A stretch of 15,048 nucleotides of DNA from an uncultured Rubrobacteraceae bacterium (GTDB lineage Bacteria; Actinomycetota; Rubrobacteria; Rubrobacterales; Rubrobacteraceae): positions 1 through 15,048 of the forward strand of contig CADCUZ010000028.1 of the NCBI GenBank assembly GCA_902806015.1. The letters run 5' to 3'. Below the pieces are notes generated by a model, which did not search any database, was not told the origin of the DNA, and was given only the letters and a program-made list of their open reading frames with translations. The first letter of the stretch is position 1, and each line of letters begins with the position of its first letter. The position numbers were made by a program, and so were the translations under genes. Shown here piece after piece: positions 1 through 6,825 of the stretch.

Positions 1-220
1 TGTCGCCCTCGCCGAACAGGACGAACCGGGCGAGGTACTTGAGTGGGTTGCCCTCGGTCCAGCCGAAGTAGACGTGGGGCTTCCTGCCGGTGCGGTCACG
101 GAGGTCGAGCAGCACGGCGGCGATCGTGTTGGGGACGGCGGCCCCTTCGGCGCCGAGGGCTACCCGGCGGTGGACGAGGGCACACGGCGCAAGGGAGTGG
201 GGCACGCACGCGGGACGCGA
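1..220 (-). CDS. Partial hypothetical protein (runs off left edge)
   Basis: An open minus-strand frame runs from a stop (TAG, 221-223) off the left edge, with G/C-rich third codon positions. The readable part includes NTIAAVLLDLRDRTGRKPHV followed by YFGWTEGNPLKYLARFVLFG and then EGD. No ATG is present; GTG at 205 is the first plausible start, so the gene may begin there or may be a 5'-truncated remnant. The WTEGNP...FGEGD pattern faintly recalls C-terminal tails I associate with some actinobacterial APC-type permeases, but I cannot confirm this and assign no function. Most of the protein, if intact, lies outside the window. Confidence 0.5.
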
Positions 221-253
221 CTACCCCGGCTGGCCAGAAGTCACGGGGGGCGC

Positions 254-544
254 GTGGGCAGCCGCGTCACGGTCTACCTCGGCTTCGACGAGCTTTCCGT
301 CGAGTCCGAGACGCGCGAGCGGGCCCCGGAGGGCTAGGGTCCGCGGGACGAAGGCATCTCCGCGACGCCCGAGTCCATCCGGCGCCAACTCGAAGAGGGT
401 TCCGGCAAGGTCCAGCCCCCACCCCCGCCCGACGCCGACGCTCCCACGGGGGAGAACCCGACGATCCGCCCGCCGACGCCCGGTAGGGGGCGTCGGACGG
501 TAGGGCGCTCCGGGAGCGTGCAAAGGCGCCTGCCAGAGGGGTAA
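254..544 (+). pseudogene. Coding-like stretch interrupted by an in-frame amber codon
   Basis: From GTG 254 one frame reads VGSRVTVYLGFDELSVESET and more, stops at TAG 335-337, then continues in the same frame with GISATPESIRRQLEEGSGKV and a Pro/Asp-rich tail (QPPPPPDADAPTGENPTIRP) to TAA 542-544. Third positions on both sides of the amber codon are almost all G or C, as in real genes here. I read it as a decayed gene or as one short gene plus a remnant. I do not recognise the family. A minus-strand frame is also open across this stretch but carries no recognisable sequence. Confidence 0.35.
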
Positions 545-569
545 CATAACCCCCGCGGGGTGCAGGGGC

Positions 570-1694
570 GTGAGTCCCGCGGAAGGGGTAGGTTTGCTCG
601 CCAGGGTCCGGGGGGGTTTCGACAACGGCGCGGCGCGGCTCCGGGCCAGCGTGTGGGCGGTCGCGCAGTCCGCCGCCGCGGCGAGCCTGGCTTTTTTCGT
701 GGCCAGGGTGTTTTTGGGCCACGAGAGGCCCTTCTTCGCGCCCGTAGCCGCCGTTATCTGCCTCAGCATAACGCTCGGCAGCAGGCCCCGGCGGGCGTTC
801 GAGCTCGTGTTCGGGGTGGCGTTGGGGCTCATGGTGGCGGACCTTCTCGTGCTCGTGATCGGGACCGGGACCCTGCAGATCGCGGCGGTGGTGCTGCTGG
901 CGATGGCGGTGGCCGTCTTTTTCGCGGGGGGCACGATCCTGGTGAACCAGGCGGCCGTCTCGGCGATCCTGGTGGTGGTCCTGCAGCCCCCGGACGCCGT
1001 CTTCTCTGCGAACCGCTTCCTGGACGCCCTGGTGGGCGGCGCGATCGCCCTGCTCATAAGCTACCTCTTCCCGGCGGACCCCGAGCGCCTCGTCGAGCGG
1101 GCCGCCGCCCCGGTCCTCGACGAGCTCTCCGCGCTGCTAGCGGAGATCGCCGCCGTCCTCAAGACCGGCGACCCCGAACGCGCCGAACGCGCCCTCCTGC
1201 GCGCCCGCGAGATGGACGACAGGGTCGGGGAGCTCAACGAGGTCCTAAAGGCCGGCCACGAGACCGCCAGGCTCTCCCCCACCCGCCGCCGTTCGCTCCG
1301 CCACCTGGAGCTCTACGCGAGCGCCGGCTCCAGGATAGAGCTAGCCGTCATAAACGCCCGCGTCCTGGCCCGCGGCGCGGCCAACGCCACCCGCCGCGGC
1401 GACGGCATACCCCCCCCGCTGCCGGAGGCCGTCCTCGACCTCTCCCGGTCGGTCAAGGCGCTGAGCGCCTTTCTCGACGAGTCGGACGGCCCGAGCGAGG
1501 CCCGCCGCCACGCGCTCGACGCCGCCCGCCGGGCGACCGAGGTCCTCGAGGAGCGTCACGAGCTGGCCATAAGCGTCCTCGTCGGCCAGGTCCGCTCCGC
1601 CGCCGTGGACCTCCTCAGGAGCACCGGCATGGACCAGGCCTCGGCCCTCGAGGCCCTCGAAGACGCCGCAGGCCGCGCCTCGGAGATAGGATAA
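570..1694 (+). CDS. FUSC / aromatic acid exporter-like membrane protein
   Basis: The 374-aa protein has an N-terminal block of about six hydrophobic segments (roughly residues 29-49, 54-70, 76-98, 102-120, 124-139 and 152-168). A long, charged, Arg/Ala/Glu-rich helical region follows (about 170-374) and is probably cytoplasmic. This architecture, with RPFFAPVAAVICLSITLG in the second segment and a RPRRAFE loop after it, fits the FUSC / ArAE family, whose studied members export aromatic acids or related small molecules; the substrate here is unknown. The start is GTG at 570, with a purine-rich GCGGGG stretch about nine bases upstream and a TAACAT -10-like hexamer at 542-547. The gene converges on the Rid gene with only 20 bases between stop codons. 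This length is about one half of the two-halved E. coli AaeB type, so it may act as a multimer. Confidence 0.85.
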   Translation: MSPAEGVGLLARVRGGFDNGAARLRASVWAVAQSAAAASLAFFVARVFLGHERPFFAPVAAVICLSITLGSRPRRAFELVFGVALGLMVADLLVLVIGTGTLQIAAVVLLAMAVAVFFAGGTILVNQAAVSAILVVVLQPPDAVFSANRFLDALVGGAIALLISYLFPADPERLVERAAAPVLDELSALLAEIAAVLKTGDPERAERALLRAREMDDRVGELNEVLKAGHETARLSPTRRRSLRHLELYASAGSRIELAVINARVLARGAANATRRGDGIPPPLPEAVLDLSRSVKALSAFLDESDGPSEARRHALDAARRATEVLEERHELAISVLVGQVRSAAVDLLRSTGMDQASALEALEDAAGRASEIG

Positions 1695-1714
1695 GCGCGG
1701 GGCCGGCCCGGTTC

Positions 1715-2119
1715 TTACTGCGCGAACTCCGTCCCGATCAGGGCCTCGGCCTCTATCTCCACGAGGATCTCGGGCGCTATGAGGCGCCGAACTTCCACCA
1801 TGCTGGTTGCCGGTCGGACGGTTCCGAAAAACTCGCTATGGACCCTGCCGACGGCCTCCCAATCGGCGATGTTTACGACAAAGATCCTGGTCCGCACCAC
1901 GTCCGCAAGCCCCGCACCCGCCGCCTCCAGCGCGACCTTCACGTTGCTCAACGCCTGCGCCGCCTGCGCCCCGACGTCCCCAACCCCGACGTACCCCCCG
2001 CTCCCGTCGGTGGCCGTCGTCCCCGAGACGTAGACGAACGGGCCGCGCCGCACCGCCCGCGAGTACCCGACGATGCGCTCCCACTCCGTCCCGCTGGAGA
2101 TGTTGTACCTGGGGTTCAC
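1715..2119 (-). CDS. RidA/YjgF-YER057c-UK114 family protein, non-canonical
   Basis: A 134-aa protein of standard Rid length and fold signature: [11 protein letters not shown] near residue 27, then [20 protein letters not shown], and a C-terminal [10 protein letters not shown]. Canonical RidA hydrolyses reactive enamine/imine intermediates released by PLP enzymes, using a conserved Arg in a PARS-type motif. Here that motif reads RPATSMVEV, with Thr105 in the Arg position, so imine deaminase activity is doubtful and it belongs with the Rid groups that lack this residue. The start is GTG 2119. TTG 2128 is also possible: GGAAGGAG lies about 13 bases before the GTG and about 4 before the TTG. It is the last gene of the minus-strand cluster, 38 bases after nudC. 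Confidence 0.88.
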   Translation of the reverse strand: MNPRYNISSGTEWERIVGYSRAVRRGPFVYVSGTTATDGSGGYVGVGDVGAQAAQALSNVKVALEAAGAGLADVVRTRIFVVNIADWEAVGRVHSEFFGTVRPATSMVEVRRLIAPEILVEIEAEALIGTEFAQ

Positions 2120-2157
2120 GGCGCCCAATCCACTCCTTCCCGATGGGAGACGTTTCC

Positions 2158-2970
2158 CTACTTCGAAGCCCGCGTGACGTCCCTGCCCCGCGCGGCGAAG
2201 TCGTCGATCATGCGCCGGGCGATGCTGACCCGGGGCGGCAGCTGGGGGAGGTCTTCCGCGCGGTACCAGTCGGCCGCCTCGATCTCGCCGGGCTCCGGCG
2301 TCAGCCTGCCGCCCGCGTAATCCGCCGTAAAGCCGATCATGAGCGAGTTCGGGAAGGGCCAGGGCTGGCTTCCGAAGTACCGGAGGTTCTCGACCTCCAG
2401 GCCTACCTCCTCGCGCACCTCGCGGTGGACCGTCTCCTCGATGGACTCCCCGGGCTCGACGAAGCCCGCGAGCACGCTGCGCATCCCCTTCGGGAAGCCT
2501 GGAGAGCGCGCGAGTAGCACCTCGTCGCCGCGCCGGACGCGCACGATCACGGCCGGGCTGACCCGCGGGTAGTGCATCATCGCGCACCGGGTGCAACGCA
2601 TCGCCGGCTCGCCTTCGACGGGCCCCGTCTCGCCCCCGCACCGGCCGCAGAAGCGGTGCGTCGCGTGCCAGGCGACGACCTGCTTCGCCCGCCCCGCCAC
2701 CGCGAAGAAATCCTCGTCCACCGCTGCGAAGATCGCGCGCAGGTCCCGGAAGGCGGTGCCTTCGGGGGCTTCGGAACCCGCCCCCAACTCGGCCGCCCAG
2801 CACGGGCGGCCGTTCAGCGCCCCTACAGACCGGCTAAAGGACACGCTTAACCCGAGGTCCGCCGGAGAGGTCATCCGCGGCACGCGCACCGAATCCCCGA
2901 CCAGGTCCCCGTCGAGCACGAGCAGCCGGTCCTCGCAAAACGCGAACCACAGCGGGTCTTTCTCCGGCAT
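2158..2970 (-). CDS. nudC: NAD(H) pyrophosphatase / NAD-cap hydrolase, NudC-type Nudix
   Basis: A 270-aa protein with every NudC hallmark. It has a four-Cys zinc ribbon (Cys108, Cys111, Cys126, Cys129), a perfect Nudix box from Gly169 to Leu191 (GFVEPGE...REVREEVGL), and the NAD(H)-specificity motif SQPWPFP at 201-207. Family members cleave NAD(H) to NMN(H) and AMP and can remove NAD caps from RNA, in the cytosol, with divalent metal. E. coli NudC is 257 aa, so the length is normal. The start is ATG 2970, preceded by GAGGGGGCGAG. Upstream, the same frame stays open through the tail of the nucleotidyltransferase, so an in-frame N-terminal extension or fusion cannot be excluded. The gene is probably cotranscribed with the Rid gene. 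Confidence 0.93.
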   Translation of the reverse strand: MPEKDPLWFAFCEDRLLVLDGDLVGDSVRVPRMTSPADLGLSVSFSRSVGALNGRPCWAAELGAGSEAPEGTAFRDLRAIFAAVDEDFFAVAGRAKQVVAWHATHRFCGRCGGETGPVEGEPAMRCTRCAMMHYPRVSPAVIVRVRRGDEVLLARSPGFPKGMRSVLAGFVEPGESIEETVHREVREEVGLEVENLRYFGSQPWPFPNSLMIGFTADYAGGRLTPEPGEIEAADWYRAEDLPQLPPRVSIARRMIDDFAARGRDVTRASK

Positions 2971-3505
2971 CTCGCCCCCTCTCGTCGTGTCGCTCCGTCC
3001 TGCGGATAGGCCCACCGGTTCGAGTATACCCGCCCCAAGGAGCAGTCCCCGCTCGTCCAGCACCCGGCGGAAGGCCTCCCCGCCCCGGAGGCTCTCTCTT
3101 GAAAAAAGCGGCCGGCTCCCCGATGGGCGCGCTCACCGACAAGGAGACGTCGAGCTTCCAGTCGTCGCCCTGGATCGTGCGGTAGAGGATCCGGAAGTAG
3201 TGCCCGCTGTCGCGGGGGTCGCCGGAGAAGCTGTTGGCGCCCGCCTGATTCAGAAAGCGCACCTCGTGTACCTGCGGATGGGCGGCGAGGGGCCGTACCA
3301 TCTCCCAGGTCTCGGTGGCGCTCAGGCCGGGGGAGAGGACTTGCAAGTCGAGATCGCGCCAGACCATCAGGCCGGTGACGGAGCTCCCGATGAGCCGTAC
3401 GCTCCTCGCGCGACCGAGCACGCCGAGCAGGTCGAGATCGCCGATGACCTCCTCGGCCTCCGCCTGCAGCTCCTCCTGCCGTCGCAGAAGTTCTCCCGCG
3501 CGCAC
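2971..3505 (-). pseudogene. Nucleotidyltransferase-fold protein, frameshifted
   Basis: From GTG 3505 the frame encodes a Pol-beta-like nucleotidyltransferase core: RLIGSSVTGLMVWRDLDLQV has the Gly-Ser turn (40-41) and the D-x-D pair (Asp51, Asp53), and KLDVSL supplies the third acidic residue (Asp119). At about residue 138 (3091-3099, a CT repeat) the coding signal leaves this frame. It continues in the frame shifted by +1/-2 as SLRGGEAFRRVLDERGLLLG, with normal third-position bias, and then runs without a stop into the nudC ATG. Staying in the original frame would give an implausible tail overlapping nudC to 2834. Loss of one AG unit from the repeat explains the break; sequencing error is an alternative. 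The substrate is unknown. The start is just downstream of the lyase and lacks a strong ribosome site. Confidence 0.6.
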
Positions 3506-3514
3506 CGCGTCCAG

Positions 3515-4427
3515 TCAACCGGACATCACGCGGGACGAGGCGCCCGATCTTTCCCGCCTCCTCCGCGAACCACAGCGCGCCGTCCGGGCCGGCGACTATG
3601 CCGTGCGGCTCCGACCCGGGGGTGGGTATGGCGTACTCCGAAACGTCGCCCGTCACGGTGATCCTCCCGATGTGGTTGCTTCCCCATTGCGTGAACCACA
3701 GTGCCCCGTCGGACCCCGCGATGATCGCGTGCGGACGTGCGCCCGGGGTGCGCAGCGGGTACTCGACGATCCGCCCGGCCGTGGTTATGCGCCCGATCCG
3801 GTCGGCCATTATCTCCACGAACCAGACGGCCCCGTCCGGCCCCGCCACGATACCCACCGGCCCGGCCTTGGCCGTGGGCAACGCGTACTCCACGACCTCT
3901 CCGGATGGGGCGATCCTCCCGATGCCGTTGCCAGAGTTCTCGGTGAACCACAGCGAGCCGTCGCACCCTGCCACGACGAAGGAGGGACCCGCCTCGGGCC
4001 TCGGAAGCGGATATTCGGCGAAGGCGCCATCCGGCGTGATCCTCCCTATCCGGTTCGCGCCCAGTTCCGTGAACCACAGAGCGCCGTCCGGCCCCGCCGC
4101 GATCCCGAACGGCCCCGCCTCCGGCGTCGGGAGGGGATACTCAACGGTGGAACCATCCGTCGAGATCCGACCGATGTTGTTGCCGCGATGCTCCGTGAAC
4201 CACAGCGCTCCACCCGCCCCCGCGGCGATTATCGCCGGTTCGGCGTCCGCGGTCGGGAGGGGATACGCGGAGACCTCGCCCTCCGGGGTGATCCTCCCGA
4301 TCCGGCCGCCGTGCATCTCGGTGAACCAGAAAGCGCCGTCGGGTCCCGTGGCGATGCCGTATGGCCCCGAAGACCCGTCCGGGAGCGTGAATTCTTCGAT
4401 GTCGGCGCGTCTTTCGGGACCTTTCAC
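3515..4427 (-). CDS. Virginiamycin B lyase-like beta-propeller (stop codon displaced)
   Basis: About 300 residues form seven ~42-residue blades, each with a GPDGALWFTE-type strand followed by NxIGRITPxG and EYPLPTP. This is the Vgb/streptogramin lyase pattern. Vgb linearises type B streptogramins by metal-dependent elimination using Glu268, His270 and Glu284. The same spacing is present here as Glu273, His275 and Glu289 (SEPHGI...LWFAEE), so an active site is plausible. Homologues of this kind are widespread and many are not resistance enzymes. GTG 4427 is the start: GAGGAGG lies six bases upstream. The reading frame passes its expected end near 3520 without a stop and stays open to 2871. The nearest stops, TGA 3526-3528 and TGA 3515-3517, are in the other two frames, implying a small indel. 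The end given here is therefore an estimate. Confidence 0.75.
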
Positions 4428-4433
4428 TCGATA

Positions 4434-4440
4434 CCTCCTC
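4434..4440 (-). promoter_or_regulatory. Shine-Dalgarno site deciding the lyase start
   Basis: On the minus strand GAGGAGG is followed by six bases and GTG 4427. No other candidate start in the frame up to 4511 has such a site, so the longer N-terminus is unlikely. Confidence 0.75.
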
Positions 4441-4693
4441 GTCGGACAAGACGTTCTCGGCGACCGGTGCGACGACCGTTCTTGAGACGGCGCGCGTGCG
4501 GCACCCTCCACCCTATGCTAAGGAAGGATCGGTGTCGCTGTGAGAGCGGCGTCGTGGACTCGACGCTAATAAAGATGCAACCGGGACTATCCCTTTGATA
4601 ACCTCCCCATACTCGACCGGAGGTCGTGCTCTAGTTTATCGGCGGTAATGCAAAGGCTCACCATGCTAGCCGGCAGCCTTCCGCGTAACGCGC
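4441..4693. other. Intergenic region upstream of the lyase cluster
   Basis: No coding signal or recognisable RNA is seen on either strand. It must hold the minus-strand promoter of the lyase cluster unless transcription reads through from the GNAT gene. It is more A/T-rich (AATAAAGATG, CTAGTTTATC) than its surroundings, but I find no convincing -35/-10 pair. Confidence 0.4.
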
Positions 4694-5188
4694 CTACCTG
4701 ATGCGCGCCATAGAGTAGGCGTCCACGTACTCGCCGTCTCGGAAGGCGTAGCGGCGGTGGGTGCCCTCGATCTCGAACCCGAATCTCTTGTAGAGGGCCA
4801 CCGCAGCGGAGTTGTCTACGTAGACGCTCAGCTCGATGCGCCTCAGGTTCAGCCAGTTGTCAGCCAGGTCCAACGCTGCCCCCATGAGCGCGGTTCCGAC
4901 GCCCTTCCCCTGCCAGTCGTCGCGCACGGCCATACCGAGGCTGCCGGCGTGCCGGATGCGCGGGCGGTTGGGGTGGGTCTCCAGGCCGAGGTTTCCGACC
5001 ACCTCCCCCTCCACGCAAGCCACCAGCAAGAACAACCCTTCGGGCGGCTCCGCGAGCCGCTTGCGCCACGCCTCGGCCGACTGCAGCGGCAACTGGAGCG
5101 TTCCCGCCGCCGCCTTCGGGCCGCTCATGATGCGGTGCATGGCCTCGTAGTCCTCCGGCTCCGCGTGGCGAACGCTCACGTGTGACAT
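4694..5188 (-). CDS. GNAT family N-acetyltransferase
   Basis: A 164-aa single-domain GNAT. The acetyl-CoA pyrophosphate loop is motif A, GMAVRDDWQGKGVGTALM (Gln93, Gly96, Gly98 of Q-x-x-G-x-G). It is followed by RRIELSVYVDNSAAVALYKRFGFEIEG's N/S/Y/GFE pattern (split here: RRIELSVYV, then NSAAVALYKRFGFEIEG), the classic motif B. This resembles the RimI/YhhY side of the superfamily; the acceptor (protein N-terminus, amino acid or drug) cannot be deduced. ATG 5188 is preceded by AGGGAGG at about eight bases, a good ribosome site. The C-terminal end, EGTHRRYAFRDGEYVDAYSM, reappears with few changes in a remnant at 9299-9370, so a paralogue once existed about 4 kb away. Confidence 0.9.
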   Translation of the reverse strand: MSHVSVRHAEPEDYEAMHRIMSGPKAAAGTLQLPLQSAEAWRKRLAEPPEGLFLLVACVEGEVVGNLGLETHPNRPRIRHAGSLGMAVRDDWQGKGVGTALMGAALDLADNWLNLRRIELSVYVDNSAAVALYKRFGFEIEGTHRRYAFRDGEYVDAYSMARIR

Positions 5189-5242
5189 ACGGACATACCT
5201 CCCTCTAACGTTGCCTTTCGCACACCTTACTCCTACCCCCGA

Positions 5243-5458
5243 GTGGCCAGAAGACTTTTCGGGGATTCGGGGCGATCACATGGATACCGACGGGGCGCCG
5301 ACACGGTCTACGGCGGCCCGGGGAGAGACCTGATTGACCACGCTTGCCCAGAGAACCGCGGAAACGATGTCGCGTGCGCCGACAGCGAGGATACGGTGGT
5401 CGATTGCAAAGACGTCTACGGCGACCCCAGGACCATTAGAGTCAGAATGCCCGAGTAG
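5243..5458 (+). pseudogene. Fragment of an RTX-type calcium-binding repeat protein
   Basis: The 71-codon frame contains GADTVYGGPGRDLID followed by RGNDVACADSEDTVVDCKDV. GGPGRDLID fits the RTX nonapeptide (GGxGxDxUx), and the Cys-bounded tail is like the C-terminal ends of secreted haemolysin-type calcium-binding proteins. Intact relatives are much longer with many repeats and a signal peptide. Here there is only about one repeat and no export signal, and GTG 5243 lacks a clear ribosome site. I read it as the 3' remnant of a lost gene. A short functional protein is possible but less likely. Confidence 0.5.
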
Positions 5459-5504
5459 AGAAGGAAAGGAAGGGCTGGGCTGCTATGCTCCTTCTTTTCT
5501 CTTG

Positions 5505-5572
5505 CCCCTATTCACCCGAGTGCGCGGATGGCTCGTTCTCCGAACTTCGGACGTAGGGGGTTCTCGGAAGTC
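5505..5572 (+). repeat. Dispersed ~65-bp intergenic repeat, copy A
   Basis: The copy starts CCCCTATTCACCCGAG, has a central CGAACTTCGG, and ends GTAGGGGGTTCTCGGAAGTC. It matches copy B (8631-8697) over its whole length with few changes, and copy E (14706-14769) in inverted orientation. It lies between the RTX fragment and the reductase remnant. About 15 bases downstream, AGCGAAGCTCGCGGAGCACG (near 5588) resembles the inner arm of copy E. Confidence 0.75.
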
Positions 5573-5652
5573 TGGCCCGGCGATGCCCAGCGAAGCTCGC
5601 GGAGCACGTGTCGGGCGGACCGCGCAGAACTCTACCCCCCGATCTACCTTTC

Positions 5653-5670
5653 GGTGGAGGCCCCTCCACC
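5653..5670. promoter_or_regulatory. Near-perfect palindrome upstream of the reductase genes
   Basis: GGTGGAGG-CC-CCTCCACC is an 8-bp inverted repeat around a two-base centre. It lies about 48 bases before GTG 5719. A TAACAT -10-like hexamer lies just downstream (about 5681), so the palindrome sits where a regulator could act. It could be an operator for the reductase unit; a chance GC palindrome is possible. Confidence 0.35.
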
Positions 5671-5718
5671 CTTCCCGCAATAACATCGTCAAGGCAACCT
5701 GATGGAAGGAGGCAGTAA

Positions 5719-5817
5719 GTGGGCAAGGTTCTGGGGCACGCGACGATGTCCCTGGACGGCTTCATCGCCGGCCCCGACGACGGGGAGAGGGTAAACGCTA
5801 AGAGAGGATCCACATGA
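5719..5817 (+). pseudogene. N-terminal remnant of a DHFR/RibD-C family reductase, coupled to the next gene
   Basis: This 32-aa frame reads (start)GKVLGHATMSLDGFIAGPDD and then a short unrelated tail. The first 25 residues are the typical N-terminus of dihydrofolate-reductase-like RibD C-terminal-domain proteins (MSLDGFIAGPDD strand-loop). GGAAGGAGG precedes GTG 5719, so it is probably still translated. Its TGA overlaps the ATG of the intact reductase (ATGA, 5814-5817), which favours translational coupling. Best explanation: a tandem paralogue was deleted after codon 25 or so, leaving its start as a leader ORF. Confidence 0.65.
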
Positions 5818-6377
5818 GAGACCTAATCGCGGACATGTACATCACGCTTGACGGCTACGCCTACGGCGAAGGGGCGCCGGCCTACTTCGGCTACCTCGGC
5901 CCCGACCTCGAGCGCTGGATAGACGAAGTCGTGGCCACGCCCCAGGTCCTGCTAATGGGTCGCGTCACCTACGAAATGATGTGGGGGATCGTGCGGGATC
6001 GACCCGTCGAGGGCGCCGACCGGATGAACGGGTTGCCCAAGGTGGTGTTCTCCCGGACGCTCAAGGAGCCGCTCGAATGGAACAACAGCCGATTGGCCAA
6101 AGGGGACCTCGTCGACGAGGTCCGGTCGCTCAAGGCCGACGGCGACGAGCCGCTGCGCACCATGGGCAGCCTCTCGGTAGTCAAGGGCCTCCTAGAGGCG
6201 GGACTGGTCGATCGGCTGCGGCTCATGGTGTTCCCGCAGATCTTGGGCAACTCGGGACGGGAGCCGATCTTCGAAGGCCTCCCCGACATCGACCTAAAAC
6301 TTGCCGGCACCGACGTCCTCGACGGCCGCCTCGTCGCCCTGGAGTACCGCCCCGCGAACGCCAACCCGGCCGGCTGA
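5814..6377 (+). CDS. Dihydrofolate reductase family protein (RibD C-terminal domain)
   Basis: A 187-aa single-domain protein with the RibD_C/DHFR-like pattern: ITLDGY at 10-15, LMGRVTYEMM at 47-56 (nucleotide-binding loop), LPKVVFSRTL at 74-83, and the C-terminal GSLSVVKGLLEAGLVDRLRL at 118-137 that forms the second half of the NADPH fold. Family members are NADPH-dependent reductases; small stand-alone ones like this are common in actinobacteria, and their substrates are mostly unknown. It is not a riboflavin RibD, since the deaminase domain is absent. ATG 5814 is preceded by AGAGGATC and overlaps the stop of the remnant leader ORF, so expression probably depends on that leader's strong ribosome site. 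Confidence 0.88.
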   Translation: MRDLIADMYITLDGYAYGEGAPAYFGYLGPDLERWIDEVVATPQVLLMGRVTYEMMWGIVRDRPVEGADRMNGLPKVVFSRTLKEPLEWNNSRLAKGDLVDEVRSLKADGDEPLRTMGSLSVVKGLLEAGLVDRLRLMVFPQILGNSGREPIFEGLPDIDLKLAGTDVLDGRLVALEYRPANANPAG

Positions 6378-6825
6378 GCCGCGCCCGAAAAAGGACGTCA
6401 CAGACCTGCCGTCGCGGCCAGCCTTAGTCCCGCCCTGCGTCCCGGATATTTCGGCGAGGTCTGCCTCCTCTTGCCGACGAAAATGCCCCCAAGGGTGCCA
6501 CGGGAGCCGCGTAGGGTCGGCGCGAACGGGTACGGAGGTAACAAGGCGCGAGGTCGCCACCGTCATGGGGTCCACCAGACCCAACGGCCTGGCCTCCGCC
6601 CCCATATTGCTGGGCCCGCTTCGTCACCGGTTCCGTTGGGAATCGTATCCGGCCACATCAGGGGCGGGTCCTTCCTTACTATCCGAACGTCTGCCCAGCC
6701 GAGCGGGGCAAGGAGCGGCCCACGAACTCCGCTCCGGGGGGGTTCTCGGAACTTCGGGCCGTGTCCTTCGCCGGGCGGTACGTGTACGATGGCGGGCGCA
6801 ACGAGATCGGCAAGGAGCGATCCCC
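6378..6825. other. Intergenic region upstream of thrS
   Basis: About 450 bases without a convincing gene. The thrS frame is open through it but lacks coding character and has no start with a ribosome site before 6826. It contains a partial repeat copy (6738-6775). I looked for a T-box leader because the next gene is an aminoacyl-tRNA synthetase. AAGGGTGCCACGGGAGCCGC at about 6489 only loosely resembles the T-box core and I do not call it. TGTACGAT near 6783 is a possible -10 (TACGAT), giving a leader of about 30 nt. Confidence 0.4.
6738..6775 (+). repeat. Dispersed intergenic repeat, partial copy D
   Basis: GGTTCTCGGAACTTCGGGCC followed by GTGTCCTTCGCCGGG matches the inner half of copies A and B only. 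It sits about 50 bases upstream of the thrS start. Confidence 0.5.

Noticed and set aside
1694..1715. Bidirectional terminator between FUSC and the Rid gene
   Set aside because: GGGCCGGCCC is palindromic, but it is only ten bases long with no loop or T-run.
560..2320. 586-aa plus-strand ORF covering FUSC and the Rid gene
   Set aside because: It is an Arg/Gly/Pro-rich frame shadow of two recognisable genes, typical of high-GC DNA.
3010..3030. tRNA T-loop-like GGTTCGAGTATACC
   Set aside because: It lies in the coding stretch upstream of nudC and no acceptor or anticodon stems surround it.
3098..3108. Programmed -1 frameshift at U-UUU-UUC
   Set aside because: A -1 slip leads to the lyase read-through frame, not to the frame that carries the coding signal into nudC.
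2871..3514. Long C-terminal extension of the lyase as a real 546-aa protein
   Set aside because: The extra ~215 residues are an Arg/Gly-rich shadow of the nucleotidyltransferase frame, with no propeller or domain signal.
3598..4485. Plus-strand repetitive 295-aa ORF over the lyase
   Set aside because: It is the antisense image of the propeller repeats; the minus strand carries the Vgb catalytic pattern and a good ribosome site.
6480..6540. T-box riboswitch core upstream of thrS
   Set aside because: AAGGGTGCCACGGGAGCCGC only partly matches the conserved T-box core, and no specifier stem or antiterminator pair could be drawn.
6301..6825. Longer threonyl-tRNA synthetase N-terminus
   Set aside because: The open upstream frame has no TGS-like sequence, overlaps the reductase 3' end, and lacks a supported start.
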